A stretch of DNA of 64,000 nucleotides from Novosphingobium sp. (GCA_024236175.1 JACKKY010000007.1:248001-312000); one strand, 5' to 3'; shown: positions 33,676 to 43,799, counted from the stretch's first letter. Translations and numbers: made by a program. Notes: a model not told the origin generated them from the letters alone.

Positions 33676-35160
33676 ATGAGGCTGGGAACGATCGCTGCCG
33701 GTGCCGGCCTGCCGCTGACCGCGGGAGCCGAAGAGCTCGTCACCGGCTTTGCCATCGATCACCGCAAGGTCGCGCCGGGCACCGTGTTCGGGGCGTTCCA
33801 GGGCGCGATGGTCAACGGGGAAGACTTCATCCCGGCCGCCGTCAGCGCCGGTGCGGTCGCCGTCGTCGCCCGTCCCGATGCCCGGGTGGAAGGCGCGGTC
33901 CATTTCGCCGACGCCACCCCCCGGCGGGCGTTCGCGCGCCTTGCCGCGCAATTCTTCACGCCCGTGCCGGAAGTCGTCGTTGCGGTCACGGGCACCAACG
34001 GCAAGACCTCGACCGTCGAACTTACGCGCCAGCTCTGGCGCCTGGCCGGCAATCGCGCCGCGTCGATCGGTACGCTGGGCGTGACGACCGCCGACGAGTC
34101 GGTCTCGACGGGTCTCACCACTCCCGACATCGTCACTTTCCTGGCCACGATGAGCGGGCTGGCGCGCGAAGGCGTGAGCCATGTGGCGTACGAGGCTTCG
34201 AGCCACGGCCTCTCGCAATACCGCAACGAGGGCCTCAAGGTCCTCGCCGGAGCCTTCACCAACCTCAGCCGCGACCATCTCGACTACCACTCGACGATGG
34301 AGGACTATTTCTCCGCCAAGATGCGCCTGTTCGACGAGGTCGTGTGCGAAGGCGGCACCGCGGTCATCTTGTCGGATGATGCCTGGTCGGCCCGCGCCGG
34401 GGACCATGCCCGCAAACGGGGGCTGCGCGTGCTCGCCGTCGGCGAGAAAGGCGACGCCATCCGGCTGATTTCGCGCGAGCCGGGCCTGCTGGGCCAGGTG
34501 CTTGAGGTCGAGCACGAAGGCGCGCGCCGCAAGTTCACCCTGCCGCTGATCGGCGCCTACCAGGCGGCCAACGCGCTCGTTGCCGCAGGGCTGGTGTTGG
34601 CCGTCGGTGGTGATGCAAACGCTACGTTCGACGCGCTGACCCGGCTCCAGCCGGTGCGGGGCCGCCTGGAGCGCGCTGCTATCGGCCGCAACGGCGCTCC
34701 CGTCTATGTCGACTATGCCCATACGCCCGACGCGCTGGACGCGGCGATCGCGGCATTGCGCCCGCATGCCGGGGGGCGGCTCATCGTCGTGTTCGGTGCG
34801 GGCGGCGATCGCGACCGGGGCAAGCGGCCCGAGATGGGAAGAATCGCCGCGGCCCATGCGGATCTCTCGATCGTCACCGACGACAATCCGCGTGGCGAGG
34901 ATCCTGCCTCGATCCGCGCGGAAATCCTCGCCGGAGCCGGGGGAAGCACTGCCGGGACGGTCCGGGAAATCGGCGACCGGCGCGAGGCCATTGCCGCCGC
35001 CATTGCCGAAGCGGGTCAGGATGACATCGTCCTGATTGCCGGCAAGGGGCACGAACAGGGCCAGATCATTGGCAGCGGCGAGGCGATGCGCGTGCTGCCG
35101 TTCGATGACGTCGCCGTCGCCCGCGAGAGCGTCGGCGGCCGGGAAGGAGAAGGCGAATGA
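33676..35160 (+). CDS. murE: UDP-MurNAc-tripeptide synthetase MurE (meso-diaminopimelate type)
   Basis: MurE adds meso-diaminopimelate to UDP-MurNAc-L-Ala-D-Glu in the cytoplasm. The 494-residue ligase has the ATP loop GTNGKT (106-111), the substrate motif EASSHGLSQYR and DNPR (403-406), which indicates diaminopimelate as against lysine specificity. I choose ATG 33676 (MRLGTIAAGAG), with GAGG about eight bases before it; the GTG at 33658 would give an 8-bp overlap with ftsI. The stop overlaps murF by 4 bp. Confidence 0.95.
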   Translation: MRLGTIAAGAGLPLTAGAEELVTGFAIDHRKVAPGTVFGAFQGAMVNGEDFIPAAVSAGAVAVVARPDARVEGAVHFADATPRRAFARLAAQFFTPVPEVVVAVTGTNGKTSTVELTRQLWRLAGNRAASIGTLGVTTADESVSTGLTTPDIVTFLATMSGLAREGVSHVAYEASSHGLSQYRNEGLKVLAGAFTNLSRDHLDYHSTMEDYFSAKMRLFDEVVCEGGTAVILSDDAWSARAGDHARKRGLRVLAVGEKGDAIRLISREPGLLGQVLEVEHEGARRKFTLPLIGAYQAANALVAAGLVLAVGGDANATFDALTRLQPVRGRLERAAIGRNGAPVYVDYAHTPDALDAAIAALRPHAGGRLIVVFGAGGDRDRGKRPEMGRIAAAHADLSIVTDDNPRGEDPASIRAEILAGAGGSTAGTVREIGDRREAIAAAIAEAGQDDIVLIAGKGHEQGQIIGSGEAMRVLPFDDVAVARESVGGREGEGE

Positions 35161-36614
35161 ATGCGATAGTGCGTATCCTGGAATGGCCCGGGGATCTGAC
35201 CGACGATCTGCCGCAGGCCCTGTGGGATGCCGTCTCCGTCGCGCGCGCGACGCGAGGTGTCGCCAATGCCGATTTCCAGCTTTCCGGCGTGGAGATCGAT
35301 TCCCGCGATGTCGTTCCCGGCGACCTGTTCTTCGCGCTGAAAGGCGAAACCACCGACGGCCACCGCTTCGTGGACCGTGCCTATGCCGCAGGCGCCACGG
35401 CCGTCGTCGTCGACAGGCCGGTGGACGGACCGCACATGCTGGTCGAGGATACCACGATCGCGCTCGAAGCGCTGGGCCGGGCCGCCCGCGAGCGCACCGA
35501 GGCAACGATCATCGGCGTCACCGGCTCGGTGGGCAAGACGAGCGTCAAGGAAGCGCTGTTTGCCGCGCTCGACCGCTCCAGCCGTGGAGCCGCTCACCGC
35601 TCGGTCAAGAGCTACAACAACCATGTCGGCGTGCCGTTGAGCCTGGCCCGCATGCCGGCGCGCGCGCAGTTCGGCATTTTCGAGATGGGCATGAACCATG
35701 CGGGGGAGATTTCGGCGCTCACCCGCCAGGTCCGGCCGCATGTCGCGCTGATAACCGCCATCGCGCCTGCCCATATCGAAATGCTCGGTAGCGAAGAGGC
35801 GATCGCGGACGCCAAGGCGGAAGTCTTCGAGGGGCTCGAGCCGGGTGGAACCGCCATCATCCCTTCCGATTCGAACCACTACCGCCGCTTGCGGGACGCG
35901 GCGAAGCGGCACGGAGTGACGATCGTTTCCTTCGGCCGGGCCGACCATGCCGATGTCCGCCTGCTCGATACGGTCCCGGCGCCGGGCGGCGGGTCGCTCG
36001 TCACCGCGGACATGGGCGACAGGCGCCTGTGCTACACGATTGCGGCGCCGGGCGATCACTGGGTCATCAATTCGCTGGCGGTGATGGCCGCGGTTCGCGC
36101 CGCGGGCGGCGATCTCGGCGCGGCCGGGCTGGCTTTGGGCGAAATGGGCGGGCTTGCCGGTCGCGGTGCGCGGATCGAGATCGAGGCCGAGGGCGGCAAG
36201 GCCCTGATGATCGACGAAAGCTACAACGCCAATCCCGCCTCGATGCGAGCGACACTGGCGCAACTCGCGACCACGCCCGCGCGCAGGCGCATCGCGGTGC
36301 TCGGTTCGATGAAGGAACTCGGCACGCACGGGCCGGATTTCCATGCCGCGCTGGCCGCGCCGATCGCGGAAGCCAAGGTGGACTTTGCCGTGCTAGTCGG
36401 CGAGGAGATGCAGGCGCTTGCCGAGGAATTGGGGAAATCGGCGCAAACCGCGCTTGGCAAGGCGCTGCCCTTCGCGCATTGCGCCGGAGCCGACGAGGCT
36501 CTGGAAGCTCTGCGCGGTTTCGGGCTGGAGCGCGGCGATGCGGTGCTCGTCAAGGGGTCGAATTCGGTGGGGTTGGGAGCGCTGGTTGCTGCGCTGACCG
36601 ATCAGGAAAGTTAG
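35157..36614 (+). CDS. murF: UDP-MurNAc-pentapeptide synthetase MurF
   Basis: MurF adds D-Ala-D-Ala to the UDP-MurNAc-tripeptide. The 485-residue ligase shows the N-terminal substrate domain (DSRDVVPGDLFFALKGETTDGHRFV), ATP loop GVTGSVGKTSVKE, MGMNHAGEISAL and DESYNANPASM. The length is close to E. coli MurF. Its ATG overlaps the murE stop; mraY begins 13 bp after its stop. Ddl at 43.8 kb supplies its D-Ala-D-Ala. Confidence 0.95.
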   Translation: MNAIVRILEWPGDLTDDLPQALWDAVSVARATRGVANADFQLSGVEIDSRDVVPGDLFFALKGETTDGHRFVDRAYAAGATAVVVDRPVDGPHMLVEDTTIALEALGRAARERTEATIIGVTGSVGKTSVKEALFAALDRSSRGAAHRSVKSYNNHVGVPLSLARMPARAQFGIFEMGMNHAGEISALTRQVRPHVALITAIAPAHIEMLGSEEAIADAKAEVFEGLEPGGTAIIPSDSNHYRRLRDAAKRHGVTIVSFGRADHADVRLLDTVPAPGGGSLVTADMGDRRLCYTIAAPGDHWVINSLAVMAAVRAAGGDLGAAGLALGEMGGLAGRGARIEIEAEGGKALMIDESYNANPASMRATLAQLATTPARRRIAVLGSMKELGTHGPDFHAALAAPIAEAKVDFAVLVGEEMQALAEELGKSAQTALGKALPFAHCAGADEALEALRGFGLERGDAVLVKGSNSVGLGALVAALTDQES

Positions 36615-36627
36615 GTTTTCGTCCCAG

Positions 36628-37698
36628 ATGCTCTATCTCATAGCCCAGTGGTTGGAATTCGAAGGCCTCGCCAATCTGGTTCGCTACCAGACCTTCCGGG
36701 CTGGCGCTTCGCTGATGACGGCGCTCGTCATCGGGCTGATCATCGGGCCCCGTTTCATCTCCATGCTGCGCGTGCGGCAGGGCAAGGGCCAGCCGATCCG
36801 CGAGGACGGGCCGCAGACCCACCTTGCCAAACGCGGCACGCCGACGATGGGCGGACTGATGATCCTCACTTCGCTGATCCTGGCGATGCTGCTGTGGATG
36901 GACCTGACCAATCCCTTCGTCTGGGCCTGTCTGGCCGTGACCGTGGGCTTCGGGATCATCGGTTTCCTCGACGATTACGACAAGGTGACGAAGCGCAGCC
37001 ACAAGGGCGTGCCCGGCAGGGTCCGGCTGCTGATGGAATTCGCCGTCGCCGGGGTGGCGTCCTGGATCATCGTCAGCCAGATCAGTACCAACCTCTACGT
37101 GCCGTTCCTGTCCGACCGTTACATTCCGCTCGGTCCGTTCTACTATGTATTCGCCGCCTTCATCATTGTCGGCGCGGGAAATGCGGTGAACCTTACCGAC
37201 GGTCTCGACGGGCTTGCCACCATGCCGGTGATCATCGCCGCGGGCGCGTTCGCCATCATCGCCTATCTCGCCGGCCGCGTGGACTTCACCACCTATCTCG
37301 GCATTCCCTACGTACCGCGTGCCGGCGAACTGGCGATCCTGTGCGCCGCGATCATGGGGGCGGGCCTTGCTTTCCTGTGGTTCAACGCACCGCCGGCCGC
37401 GGTCTTCATGGGCGATACGGGCAGCCTCGCGCTGGGCGGCGCGCTTGGCGCGATCGCCGTGGCGGCGCATCACGAGATCGTGCTGGGTATCGTCGGCGGC
37501 CTGTTCGTGATGGAAGCGCTTTCGGTGATCATCCAGGTGTTCTGGTTCAAGCGCACCGGCAGGCGCATTTTCCGGATGGCGCCGATCCACCACCATTTCG
37601 AACAGAAGGGCTGGGCCGAGTCCACCGTCGTGATCCGCTTCTGGATCGTTGCGATCGTGCTCGCCGTGATCGGCCTTTCGACCTTGAAGCTGAGGTGA
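36628..37698 (+). CDS. mraY: Phospho-MurNAc-pentapeptide translocase MraY
   Basis: MraY moves phospho-MurNAc-pentapeptide to undecaprenyl phosphate, forming lipid I. The 356-residue protein has about ten membrane helices. The signatures are IREDGPQTHLAKRGTPTMGG, IGFLDDYDKVTKRSHKG (catalytic Asp region), GNAVNLTDGLDGLA and MAPIHHHFEQKGWAE. The start is ATG 36628 (MLYLIAQW). It lies 10 bp before murD. Confidence 0.96.
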   Translation: MLYLIAQWLEFEGLANLVRYQTFRAGASLMTALVIGLIIGPRFISMLRVRQGKGQPIREDGPQTHLAKRGTPTMGGLMILTSLILAMLLWMDLTNPFVWACLAVTVGFGIIGFLDDYDKVTKRSHKGVPGRVRLLMEFAVAGVASWIIVSQISTNLYVPFLSDRYIPLGPFYYVFAAFIIVGAGNAVNLTDGLDGLATMPVIIAAGAFAIIAYLAGRVDFTTYLGIPYVPRAGELAILCAAIMGAGLAFLWFNAPPAAVFMGDTGSLALGGALGAIAVAAHHEIVLGIVGGLFVMEALSVIIQVFWFKRTGRRIFRMAPIHHHFEQKGWAESTVVIRFWIVAIVLAVIGLSTLKLR

Positions 37699-37708
37699 TG
37701 GCCGGCCC

Positions 37709-39049
37709 ATGATCGTGTCAGACGTCTTTGCCGGCAAGCGCTACGCCGTCCTCGGCCTCGCCCGATCGGGCCAGGCCGCGGTCGAAACGCTGCTTGCCAG
37801 CGGGGCGAAAGTCATGGCCTGGGACAGTCGTGAAGAACCGCGCCAGGTGCTTGAGGGGCGGGCCGAACTCGCGGACCCGGCCGTGGCGGACCTTGCCGGA
37901 TATGACGGCGTGGTCGTTTCGCCGGGCGTACCGCTCAACCGCCACCCGGTCGCCGAAAATGCCGCGCGCGCCGGTGTGCCGGTGATCGGCGACATCGAAC
38001 TGTTCTCGCTGGCCCGGGCCACGCTTCCGGCCCATCGTGTCGTCGGGATAACCGGTACCAACGGCAAGTCGACGACCACTTCGCTGGTGCATCACCTCCT
38101 CAAGAGCGCGGCGATCCCGGTGCGCATGGGCGGGAACATCGGCATTCCGATCCTCTCGCAGGACCCGCTGCCCGCCGGCGGCGTCTACGTTCTCGAGCTT
38201 TCCAGCTACCAGATCGACCTGACCCGGACCCTCGATTGCGATGTCGCGGCGCTGCTCAACATCACGCCGGACCATCTCGACCGCTATGACGGGTTCGACG
38301 GATATGTGGCGTCGAAAGCGCGCCTGTTCGCGATGCAGGGCACGGCCCATCACGCCGTGTTCGGCGTCTGCGATGCGGAAACCGTCGCGATCGCCGCCGA
38401 GCAGGAGGCCCGCCATGTCGCGGGAACGGTCCGTCGCGTCGATGGTGCCGACTTGCGCGAGATGCAGCGCGACTGGCCCTCGCTCCAGGGGCCTCACAAT
38501 CTCCAGAACGCGGCGGTCGCCGTCGCGATCGCCGATGCGCTGGGCCTGAAGCCGCAGCAATGGCAGGCGGCGCTGCCCAGGTTCCGCGGCCTGCCGCACC
38601 GCATGGAACGCGTCGCCGAAGCGGGCGGCGTGCTGTTCATCAACGACAGCAAGGCGACCAACCCGGCGTCTGCCGCCCCGGCGCTCGCCGCCTTCCCGCC
38701 CGATCCCGACAGGCGCATCCACTGGATCGTCGGCGGCCTTCCCAAAGGTGACGATCTGGACGAGTGCGCGCCCTATTTCGGCAATGTCGCTGCCGCCTAC
38801 ACGATCGGCGATGCCGGTCCGCAATTCGCCGAGTTGCTCGCGCCCTTCATGCCGGTGCGTCGCAGTGAGATGATGGCGGAGGCCATCCGGCAGGCGATCT
38901 CGGGGGCCAGGCCCGGCGATATCGTGATGCTTTCGCCGGCCTGCGCGAGCTTCGACCAGTTCCGAGACTATGAGGCGCGCGGCGATGCCTTTCGCCAGAT
39001 CGTCGAAGCGCTGGTGACTTCCGAACAGGCGGCAGGAGGCGTCGGCTGA
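37709..39049 (+). CDS. murD: UDP-MurNAc-L-alanine:D-glutamate ligase MurD
   Basis: MurD adds D-glutamate to UDP-MurNAc-L-Ala. The 446-residue ligase begins with a Rossmann-like UDP-binding domain (YAVLGLARSGQAAVETL, SPGVPLNRHPV), then the ATP loop GITGTNGKSTTTSL, the SSYQIDL motif and the NDSKATNPASAAPAL element. The ATG at 37709 is 10 bp after mraY. Its stop overlaps the ftsW start by one base (TGATG). Confidence 0.96.
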   Translation: MIVSDVFAGKRYAVLGLARSGQAAVETLLASGAKVMAWDSREEPRQVLEGRAELADPAVADLAGYDGVVVSPGVPLNRHPVAENAARAGVPVIGDIELFSLARATLPAHRVVGITGTNGKSTTTSLVHHLLKSAAIPVRMGGNIGIPILSQDPLPAGGVYVLELSSYQIDLTRTLDCDVAALLNITPDHLDRYDGFDGYVASKARLFAMQGTAHHAVFGVCDAETVAIAAEQEARHVAGTVRRVDGADLREMQRDWPSLQGPHNLQNAAVAVAIADALGLKPQQWQAALPRFRGLPHRMERVAEAGGVLFINDSKATNPASAAPALAAFPPDPDRRIHWIVGGLPKGDDLDECAPYFGNVAAAYTIGDAGPQFAELLAPFMPVRRSEMMAEAIRQAISGARPGDIVMLSPACASFDQFRDYEARGDAFRQIVEALVTSEQAAGGVG

Positions 39050-40266
39050 TGGCCACTCATCCCCCCGTCACTCCGGGAGCCGGAAGCTCGACCGGCCATT
39101 TCAGCCAGCGCTATCGACGCAGCCGCCGCAGCGAGCTGGCGATCTGGTGGCGGGAAATCGACCGGGTGCTGCTGTTGCTGGTGCTCGCGCTCATGGCGAT
39201 CGGGACGGTGGCGGTTGCGGCCGCTTCGCCCGCCAGCGCGCGGCGCCTGTCCACGCACAACGTAAAGCTCGACGACCTGTATTTCTTCACCCAGCATATC
39301 AGGTGGCAGCTTCTCGGGCTTGCCGCGATGTTTGCGGCATCGCAGCTCGGCAAGGACCTGGCGAGGCGCCTGGGTATCGCGCTGGCATGCGCAATGGTGG
39401 TGGCGCTGCTCCTGGTGCCGCTGATCGGCGTCGAGGTGAACGGAGCCCGCCGCTGGCTTTACCTCGGCGTCACGTTCCAGCCTTCCGAATTCCTCAAGCC
39501 CGCCTTCGCGATCGCGATCGCCTGGGTTCTTTCGTGGCGCGTGCGCGACCCGAACCTGCCGGTGGTGGAAATAAGCGTCGCCATCATGGCGCTGGTCGGC
39601 GCGTTGCTGATGATCCAGCCGGACTTTGGTTCGGCGATCCTGTTTGGTGGGGTGTGGTTCGCGCTCGTGCTACTTTCGGGCCTCTCGCTGCGCCGGATCA
39701 TTCTTGCGATTTTCGCCGGTATCGCCGCGCTGGGCGCAGCGTTCGTGTTCTACGCCAACGCTCGCCATCGCATCCTTGAATTTCTTTTCGGGGGCACGGC
39801 TTTCGACCAGGTCGACCTTGCCCAGCGCACCCTGCTGGCGGGCGGCTGGACGGGAAGCGGATTGTGGCTTGGCACGCGCAAGCTGGCTCTGCCCGAAGCG
39901 CATACGGACTACATCTTCTCCGTAATCGGGGAAGAATTCGGCCTGCTGGTATGCGCCGTGATCGTGCTGCTCTATATTGCCGTCGTGGTTCGCGTGCTGT
40001 TCCGGCTGGTCGAGGAAGAAGACCTGTTCACAGTGCTTGCCGCCGCCGGCCTGACCGTGCAGCTCGGCGGGCAGGCCTTCATCAACATCTTCGTCAATCT
40101 CCAGCTTTTCCCGTCGAAGGGCATGACCTTGCCGCTGATCAGCTATGGCGGATCGTCGACGGTTGCGCTTTGCCTGGGAGTCGGCCTCCTGCTTGCGATC
40201 ACCCGGCGCAACCCCTTCATCAAGCGGGAGCGCGTCTACTGGCGCGATATAGGAGAACAGGCATGA
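39049..40266 (+). CDS. ftsW: Peptidoglycan glycosyltransferase FtsW
   Basis: FtsW is the SEDS-family glycosyltransferase that polymerises septal glycan with FtsI. The 405-residue protein has ten predicted membrane helices. It contains NGARRWLYLGVTFQPSEFLKPAFAI, the QPDFGS motif with the essential Asp region, and LPEAHTDYIFSVIGEEFG and KGMTLPLISYGGSSTVAL of the SEDS family. The N-terminal cytoplasmic segment of about 40 residues is basic. The stop overlaps murG by 4 bp. Confidence 0.95.
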   Translation: MATHPPVTPGAGSSTGHFSQRYRRSRRSELAIWWREIDRVLLLLVLALMAIGTVAVAAASPASARRLSTHNVKLDDLYFFTQHIRWQLLGLAAMFAASQLGKDLARRLGIALACAMVVALLLVPLIGVEVNGARRWLYLGVTFQPSEFLKPAFAIAIAWVLSWRVRDPNLPVVEISVAIMALVGALLMIQPDFGSAILFGGVWFALVLLSGLSLRRIILAIFAGIAALGAAFVFYANARHRILEFLFGGTAFDQVDLAQRTLLAGGWTGSGLWLGTRKLALPEAHTDYIFSVIGEEFGLLVCAVIVLLYIAVVVRVLFRLVEEEDLFTVLAAAGLTVQLGGQAFINIFVNLQLFPSKGMTLPLISYGGSSTVALCLGVGLLLAITRRNPFIKRERVYWRDIGEQA

Positions 40267-41444
40267 GCGCCGTCAGCCGTCACTACGTGCTTGCCGCCGG
40301 CGGGACCGGCGGCCATCTCATCCCGGCCTTCGCGCTTGCCGTAGAGCTGGAGCGGCGCGGCCACCATGTCGCGTTGATCACCGATGCCCGGGGCGCCGCC
40401 ATCCCGGGCAAGCCCGCGACGCTGACGGCCCACGTCCTTCCGGCAGGACGGATGGGCGGCAAGAACCCGGTCGGCTGGGTCAAGGGCGCGCGCGCGATCA
40501 TGCGCGGCCGGCGCATGGCTCTGCGGCTGTTCGAGAGCTTCCAGCCGTCCGCCGTGGTCGGCTTCGGCGGCTATCCCGCACTTCCGGCGCTCATGGCGGC
40601 CCATTCAGCCGGGACCCCGACCATCATCCACGAGCAGAACGCCGTACTGGGGCGCGTCAATCGCTTCCTTGCCCGCAAGGCCGACGCCATCGCGACGGCC
40701 TATCGGCAAGTGGACCGGCTTGCGCCCAAGCATGCCGGCAAGGTCCATCTCGTCGGCAATCCCGTCCGCGACGAAGTGCTCGAGCTGCGCGACCAGCCTT
40801 TCCCGCCGTTTACGGACGAGGGGCTGCTGAGGATTCTCGTGACCGGCGGCAGCCAGGGCGCGCGGGTGCTGTCCGAAGTGGTGCCGGACGGACTGGCGAT
40901 GCTTCCGGCCGCGCTTCGCTCGCGCCTGCAAGTGACGCAGCAGTGCCGACCGGAGGATATCGAATCGGTGCGCAACCGCTATGCCGGGCACGACATCCCC
41001 GCCGAGCTCGCCACCTATTTCGAGGACATGGCCGACCGGCTCGCCGACACCCACCTGTTCATCGGCCGCGCCGGGGCGTCGACCATCGCCGAGCTGACCG
41101 CGGTCGGCCGCCCGGCCGTGCTCGTGCCGCTGCCGATCGCGACCGACGACCACCAGGCTGCCAACACGCGCGAGATCGTCGCGGCGGGCGGAGCGCGCGC
41201 CATCCGGCAGGAGAGATTCGCCGCCAGCGAGCTCGCCAAGCAGATCCAGGCGATGGCGCAGCGCCCCGAAACGCTGGCCAATGCCGCGCATGCCGCATGG
41301 AACTGCGGTTACCCGAACGCCGTCGGCGACCTTGCCGACCTCGTCGAAAGTTTCGGCGGCGCGCCGCTGATGGACGTCATCAGGATGACCGGCGAGACCA
41401 GCGCGCAGGGCAAGGAAGCGCTCGCCATGGAGGGGGCGGAATGA
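40263..41444 (+). CDS. murG: UDP-GlcNAc:lipid I N-acetylglucosaminyltransferase MurG
   Basis: MurG makes lipid II on the cytoplasmic face of the membrane. The 393-residue GT28 enzyme has the N-terminal GGTGGHLIPAFALA loop, GFGGYPALPALMAA, HEQNAVLGRVNRFLA, and the C-terminal donor site TGGSQGARVLSE with GRAGASTIAELTAVGRPAVLVPLP. It ends with a tail of about 25 residues not usual in E. coli MurG. The ATG at 40263 overlaps the ftsW stop (ATGA). A 52-bp gap, the longest so far in the cluster, precedes murC. Confidence 0.96.
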   Translation: MSAVSRHYVLAAGGTGGHLIPAFALAVELERRGHHVALITDARGAAIPGKPATLTAHVLPAGRMGGKNPVGWVKGARAIMRGRRMALRLFESFQPSAVVGFGGYPALPALMAAHSAGTPTIIHEQNAVLGRVNRFLARKADAIATAYRQVDRLAPKHAGKVHLVGNPVRDEVLELRDQPFPPFTDEGLLRILVTGGSQGARVLSEVVPDGLAMLPAALRSRLQVTQQCRPEDIESVRNRYAGHDIPAELATYFEDMADRLADTHLFIGRAGASTIAELTAVGRPAVLVPLPIATDDHQAANTREIVAAGGARAIRQERFAASELAKQIQAMAQRPETLANAAHAAWNCGYPNAVGDLADLVESFGGAPLMDVIRMTGETSAQGKEALAMEGAE

Positions 41445-41496
41445 CCCTTCGCCCGGTTCGGTATGACCCGCCGCTGCCTAATGCTGGAGAGTGCCG

Positions 41497-42909
41497 ATGA
41501 AAGGTGTCGGAACCGACATCGGTACCATTCATTTCGTCGGTATCGGCGGCATCGGCATGTCCGGCATCGCCGAGGTGATGCACAATCTCGGCTACAGCGT
41601 GCAGGGTTCCGACATTGCCGAAGGCTATGTCGTCGAGGGGCTGCGCAAGCGCGGCATCAAGGTGATGATCGGCCACCAGCCGGAGAATGTCGCCGGCACG
41701 GCGGTGGTGGTCACGTCCACGGCCGTGAGGCGAGACAACCCGGAAGTGTCCGCAGCGCTGGAAGCGCGCATCCCGGTCGTGCGCCGCGCCGAGATGCTGG
41801 CCGAGCTGATGCGGCTGAAGAACACGGTTGCGGTCGCGGGCACGCACGGCAAGACGACGACCACGTCGATGATCGCCTGCCTGCTCGACGCCGGTGGCAT
41901 CGATCCGACCGTGATCAACGGCGGCATCATCAATTCCTACGGATCGAACGCGCGGCTGGGCGCGAGCGACTGGATGGTCGTCGAGGCCGATGAGAGCGAC
42001 GGCAGCTTTCTGCGGCTCGACGGCACGATCGCGGTCGTCACCAACATCGATCCGGAACATCTCGATCACTACGGCAGCTTCGATGCGGTGAAGGAATCCT
42101 TCGTCGAGTTCATAGAGAACGTTCCGTTCTACGGCGCGGCGGTGCTGTGCATCGATCATCCCGAAGTGCAGGCGGTGATTTCCAAGGTCCGCGACCGCAG
42201 GGTGATCACCTACGGATTTTCGGCCCAGGCCGACGTGCGCGGTGAGAACGTCACGCCGGTTCCCGGCGGCAACCGTTTCGACGTGGTCGTTCGCGAGCGC
42301 GACGGCTCGACCCGGCGGATCGAGGGGATCGAACTGCCGATGCCGGGCCGGCACAACGTCCAGAACGCACTGGCCGCTGTCGCGGTGTCGGTGGAAATGG
42401 GCTGCCCCGACGTTGTGATCTGCACCGGGTTCGGCAACTTCGGCGGCGTGAAACGCCGCTTTACGAAGGTCGGCGAAGTGGGCTCCGCCGCGATTATCGA
42501 CGACTATGCCCATCATCCGGTCGAGATCCGCGCCGTCCTTTCCGCCGCTCGTGAAGGGGTCAGGGACGGGCGCGTCATCGCCGTGGTGCAGCCGCATCGT
42601 TTCACGCGCCTGCGCGACCTGATGAGTGAGTTCCAGACCGCTTTCAACGATGCCGACGTGGTCTATGTCGCTCCGGTCTATCCGGCGGGCGAGCAGCCGA
42701 TCGAAGGTGCCGATGCCGATGCGCTCGTCGCCGGGTTGAAGGCGCGGGGGCATCGTGCCGCCCAGGCCATCGCCGGACCCGACGAGTTGGCCGACATCCT
42801 TGCCGAGGGCCTGACCGACAGCGACATCGTCGTCTGCCTGGGGGCGGGCGACATCACAAAATGGGCGGCAGGCCTGGCCGATGCCGTGGCACAAAGGAGG
42901 GGCGGATGA
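41497..42909 (+). CDS. murC: UDP-N-acetylmuramate:L-alanine ligase MurC
   Basis: MurC adds the first peptide residue, L-alanine, to UDP-MurNAc. The 470-residue protein has an N-terminal nucleotide domain (FVGIGGIGMSGIAEVM), the ATP loop GTHGKTTTTSM, EADESDGSFL, NIDPEHLDHYG and DDYAHHPVEI, all MurC signatures. I choose ATG 41497 with GGAGAG upstream; a GTG six bases earlier is open. The stop overlaps murB by 4 bp. Confidence 0.96.
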   Translation: MKGVGTDIGTIHFVGIGGIGMSGIAEVMHNLGYSVQGSDIAEGYVVEGLRKRGIKVMIGHQPENVAGTAVVVTSTAVRRDNPEVSAALEARIPVVRRAEMLAELMRLKNTVAVAGTHGKTTTTSMIACLLDAGGIDPTVINGGIINSYGSNARLGASDWMVVEADESDGSFLRLDGTIAVVTNIDPEHLDHYGSFDAVKESFVEFIENVPFYGAAVLCIDHPEVQAVISKVRDRRVITYGFSAQADVRGENVTPVPGGNRFDVVVRERDGSTRRIEGIELPMPGRHNVQNALAAVAVSVEMGCPDVVICTGFGNFGGVKRRFTKVGEVGSAAIIDDYAHHPVEIRAVLSAAREGVRDGRVIAVVQPHRFTRLRDLMSEFQTAFNDADVVYVAPVYPAGEQPIEGADADALVAGLKARGHRAAQAIAGPDELADILAEGLTDSDIVVCLGAGDITKWAAGLADAVAQRRGG

Positions 42910-43799
42910 TGGCCGATGCCCTTCCCGCGGTCGCGGGCAAGCTCACACCGCAGGCCCCGCTGGCCCCGCTTGTCTGGTTCAAGTCGGGCGGGCCGGCGGA
43001 ATATCTGTTCGAGCCGCGCGATGCCGCCGACCTGCAGGGCTTCCTGCGCGATCTCGATCTGGCGGTGCCGGTGATGGCGCTGGGGCTCGGCTCCAACATG
43101 ATCGTGCGCGACGGCGGGGTGCCCGGCATCGTTATCCGGCTCGGCAAGCCGTTTGCCACGGTGAAACCGGTCGATGCGGTGACGCTGGATTGCGGCGGCG
43201 GTGCAAGCGGCATCCTCGTCTCGTCCACCGCCCGCGATGCCGGGATTGCCGGGCTGGAGTTCCTGCGCTCGATTCCCGGCACGGTCGGCGGTTTCGTGCG
43301 GATGAACGGGGGCGCTTACGGCGGCGAGGTGAAGGACATTCTCGTCGATTGCGACGTGGTGCTGCGCTCGGGCGAACGGGTGACGCTGCCGGTCGCCGAT
43401 CTGCACTACACCTACCGGCATTCTCAGCTGCCCGAACAGGCGATCGTGGTTGCGGCGCGCTTTCGGGGGCAGCCCGGCGAGCCCGACGCGATCCAGGCGG
43501 AGATGGACCGTATTTCGGCGTCGCGCGAGGCTTCGCAGCCGCTGCGGAGCAAGACGGGCGGATCCACATTCAAGAATCCGCCGGGCCGCAAGGCGTGGGA
43601 ACTCGTCGATGCCGCGGGCTGCCGGGGGCTTGCCAGAGGCGGAGCGCAAGTGAGCGAGAAACACACCAATTTCCTGATCAACACCGGCAGCGCCACCAGC
43701 GCGGATATCGAGGGGCTGGGCGAGGACGTGCGTCGTCGCGTCAGGGAGACGCAGGGTGTCGAGCTCGAGTGGGAAATCCAGCGGGTGGGGAAGCCATGA
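42906..43799 (+). CDS. murB: UDP-N-acetylenolpyruvoylglucosamine reductase MurB
   Basis: MurB reduces the enolpyruvyl group to give UDP-MurNAc, using FAD and NADPH. The 297-residue protein is the type I-like form without the extra loop domain being clearly larger: FKSGGPAEYLF, LGLGSNMIVRDGGVPG, RSIPGTVGGFVRMNGGAYGG and the catalytic serine region GGSTFKNP. The ATG at 42906 (MMADALP) follows an AAAGGAGGGG ribosome site; ATG 42909 is also possible. It overlaps murC and ddl by 4 bp each. Confidence 0.95.
   Translation: MMADALPAVAGKLTPQAPLAPLVWFKSGGPAEYLFEPRDAADLQGFLRDLDLAVPVMALGLGSNMIVRDGGVPGIVIRLGKPFATVKPVDAVTLDCGGGASGILVSSTARDAGIAGLEFLRSIPGTVGGFVRMNGGAYGGEVKDILVDCDVVLRSGERVTLPVADLHYTYRHSQLPEQAIVVAARFRGQPGEPDAIQAEMDRISASREASQPLRSKTGGSTFKNPPGRKAWELVDAAGCRGLARGGAQVSEKHTNFLINTGSATSADIEGLGEDVRRRVRETQGVELEWEIQRVGKP

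Noticed and set aside
33592..35505. Long minus-strand frame opposite murE
   Set aside because: The complementary strand encodes the clearly recognisable MurE and MurF proteins; the minus frame has no motifs.
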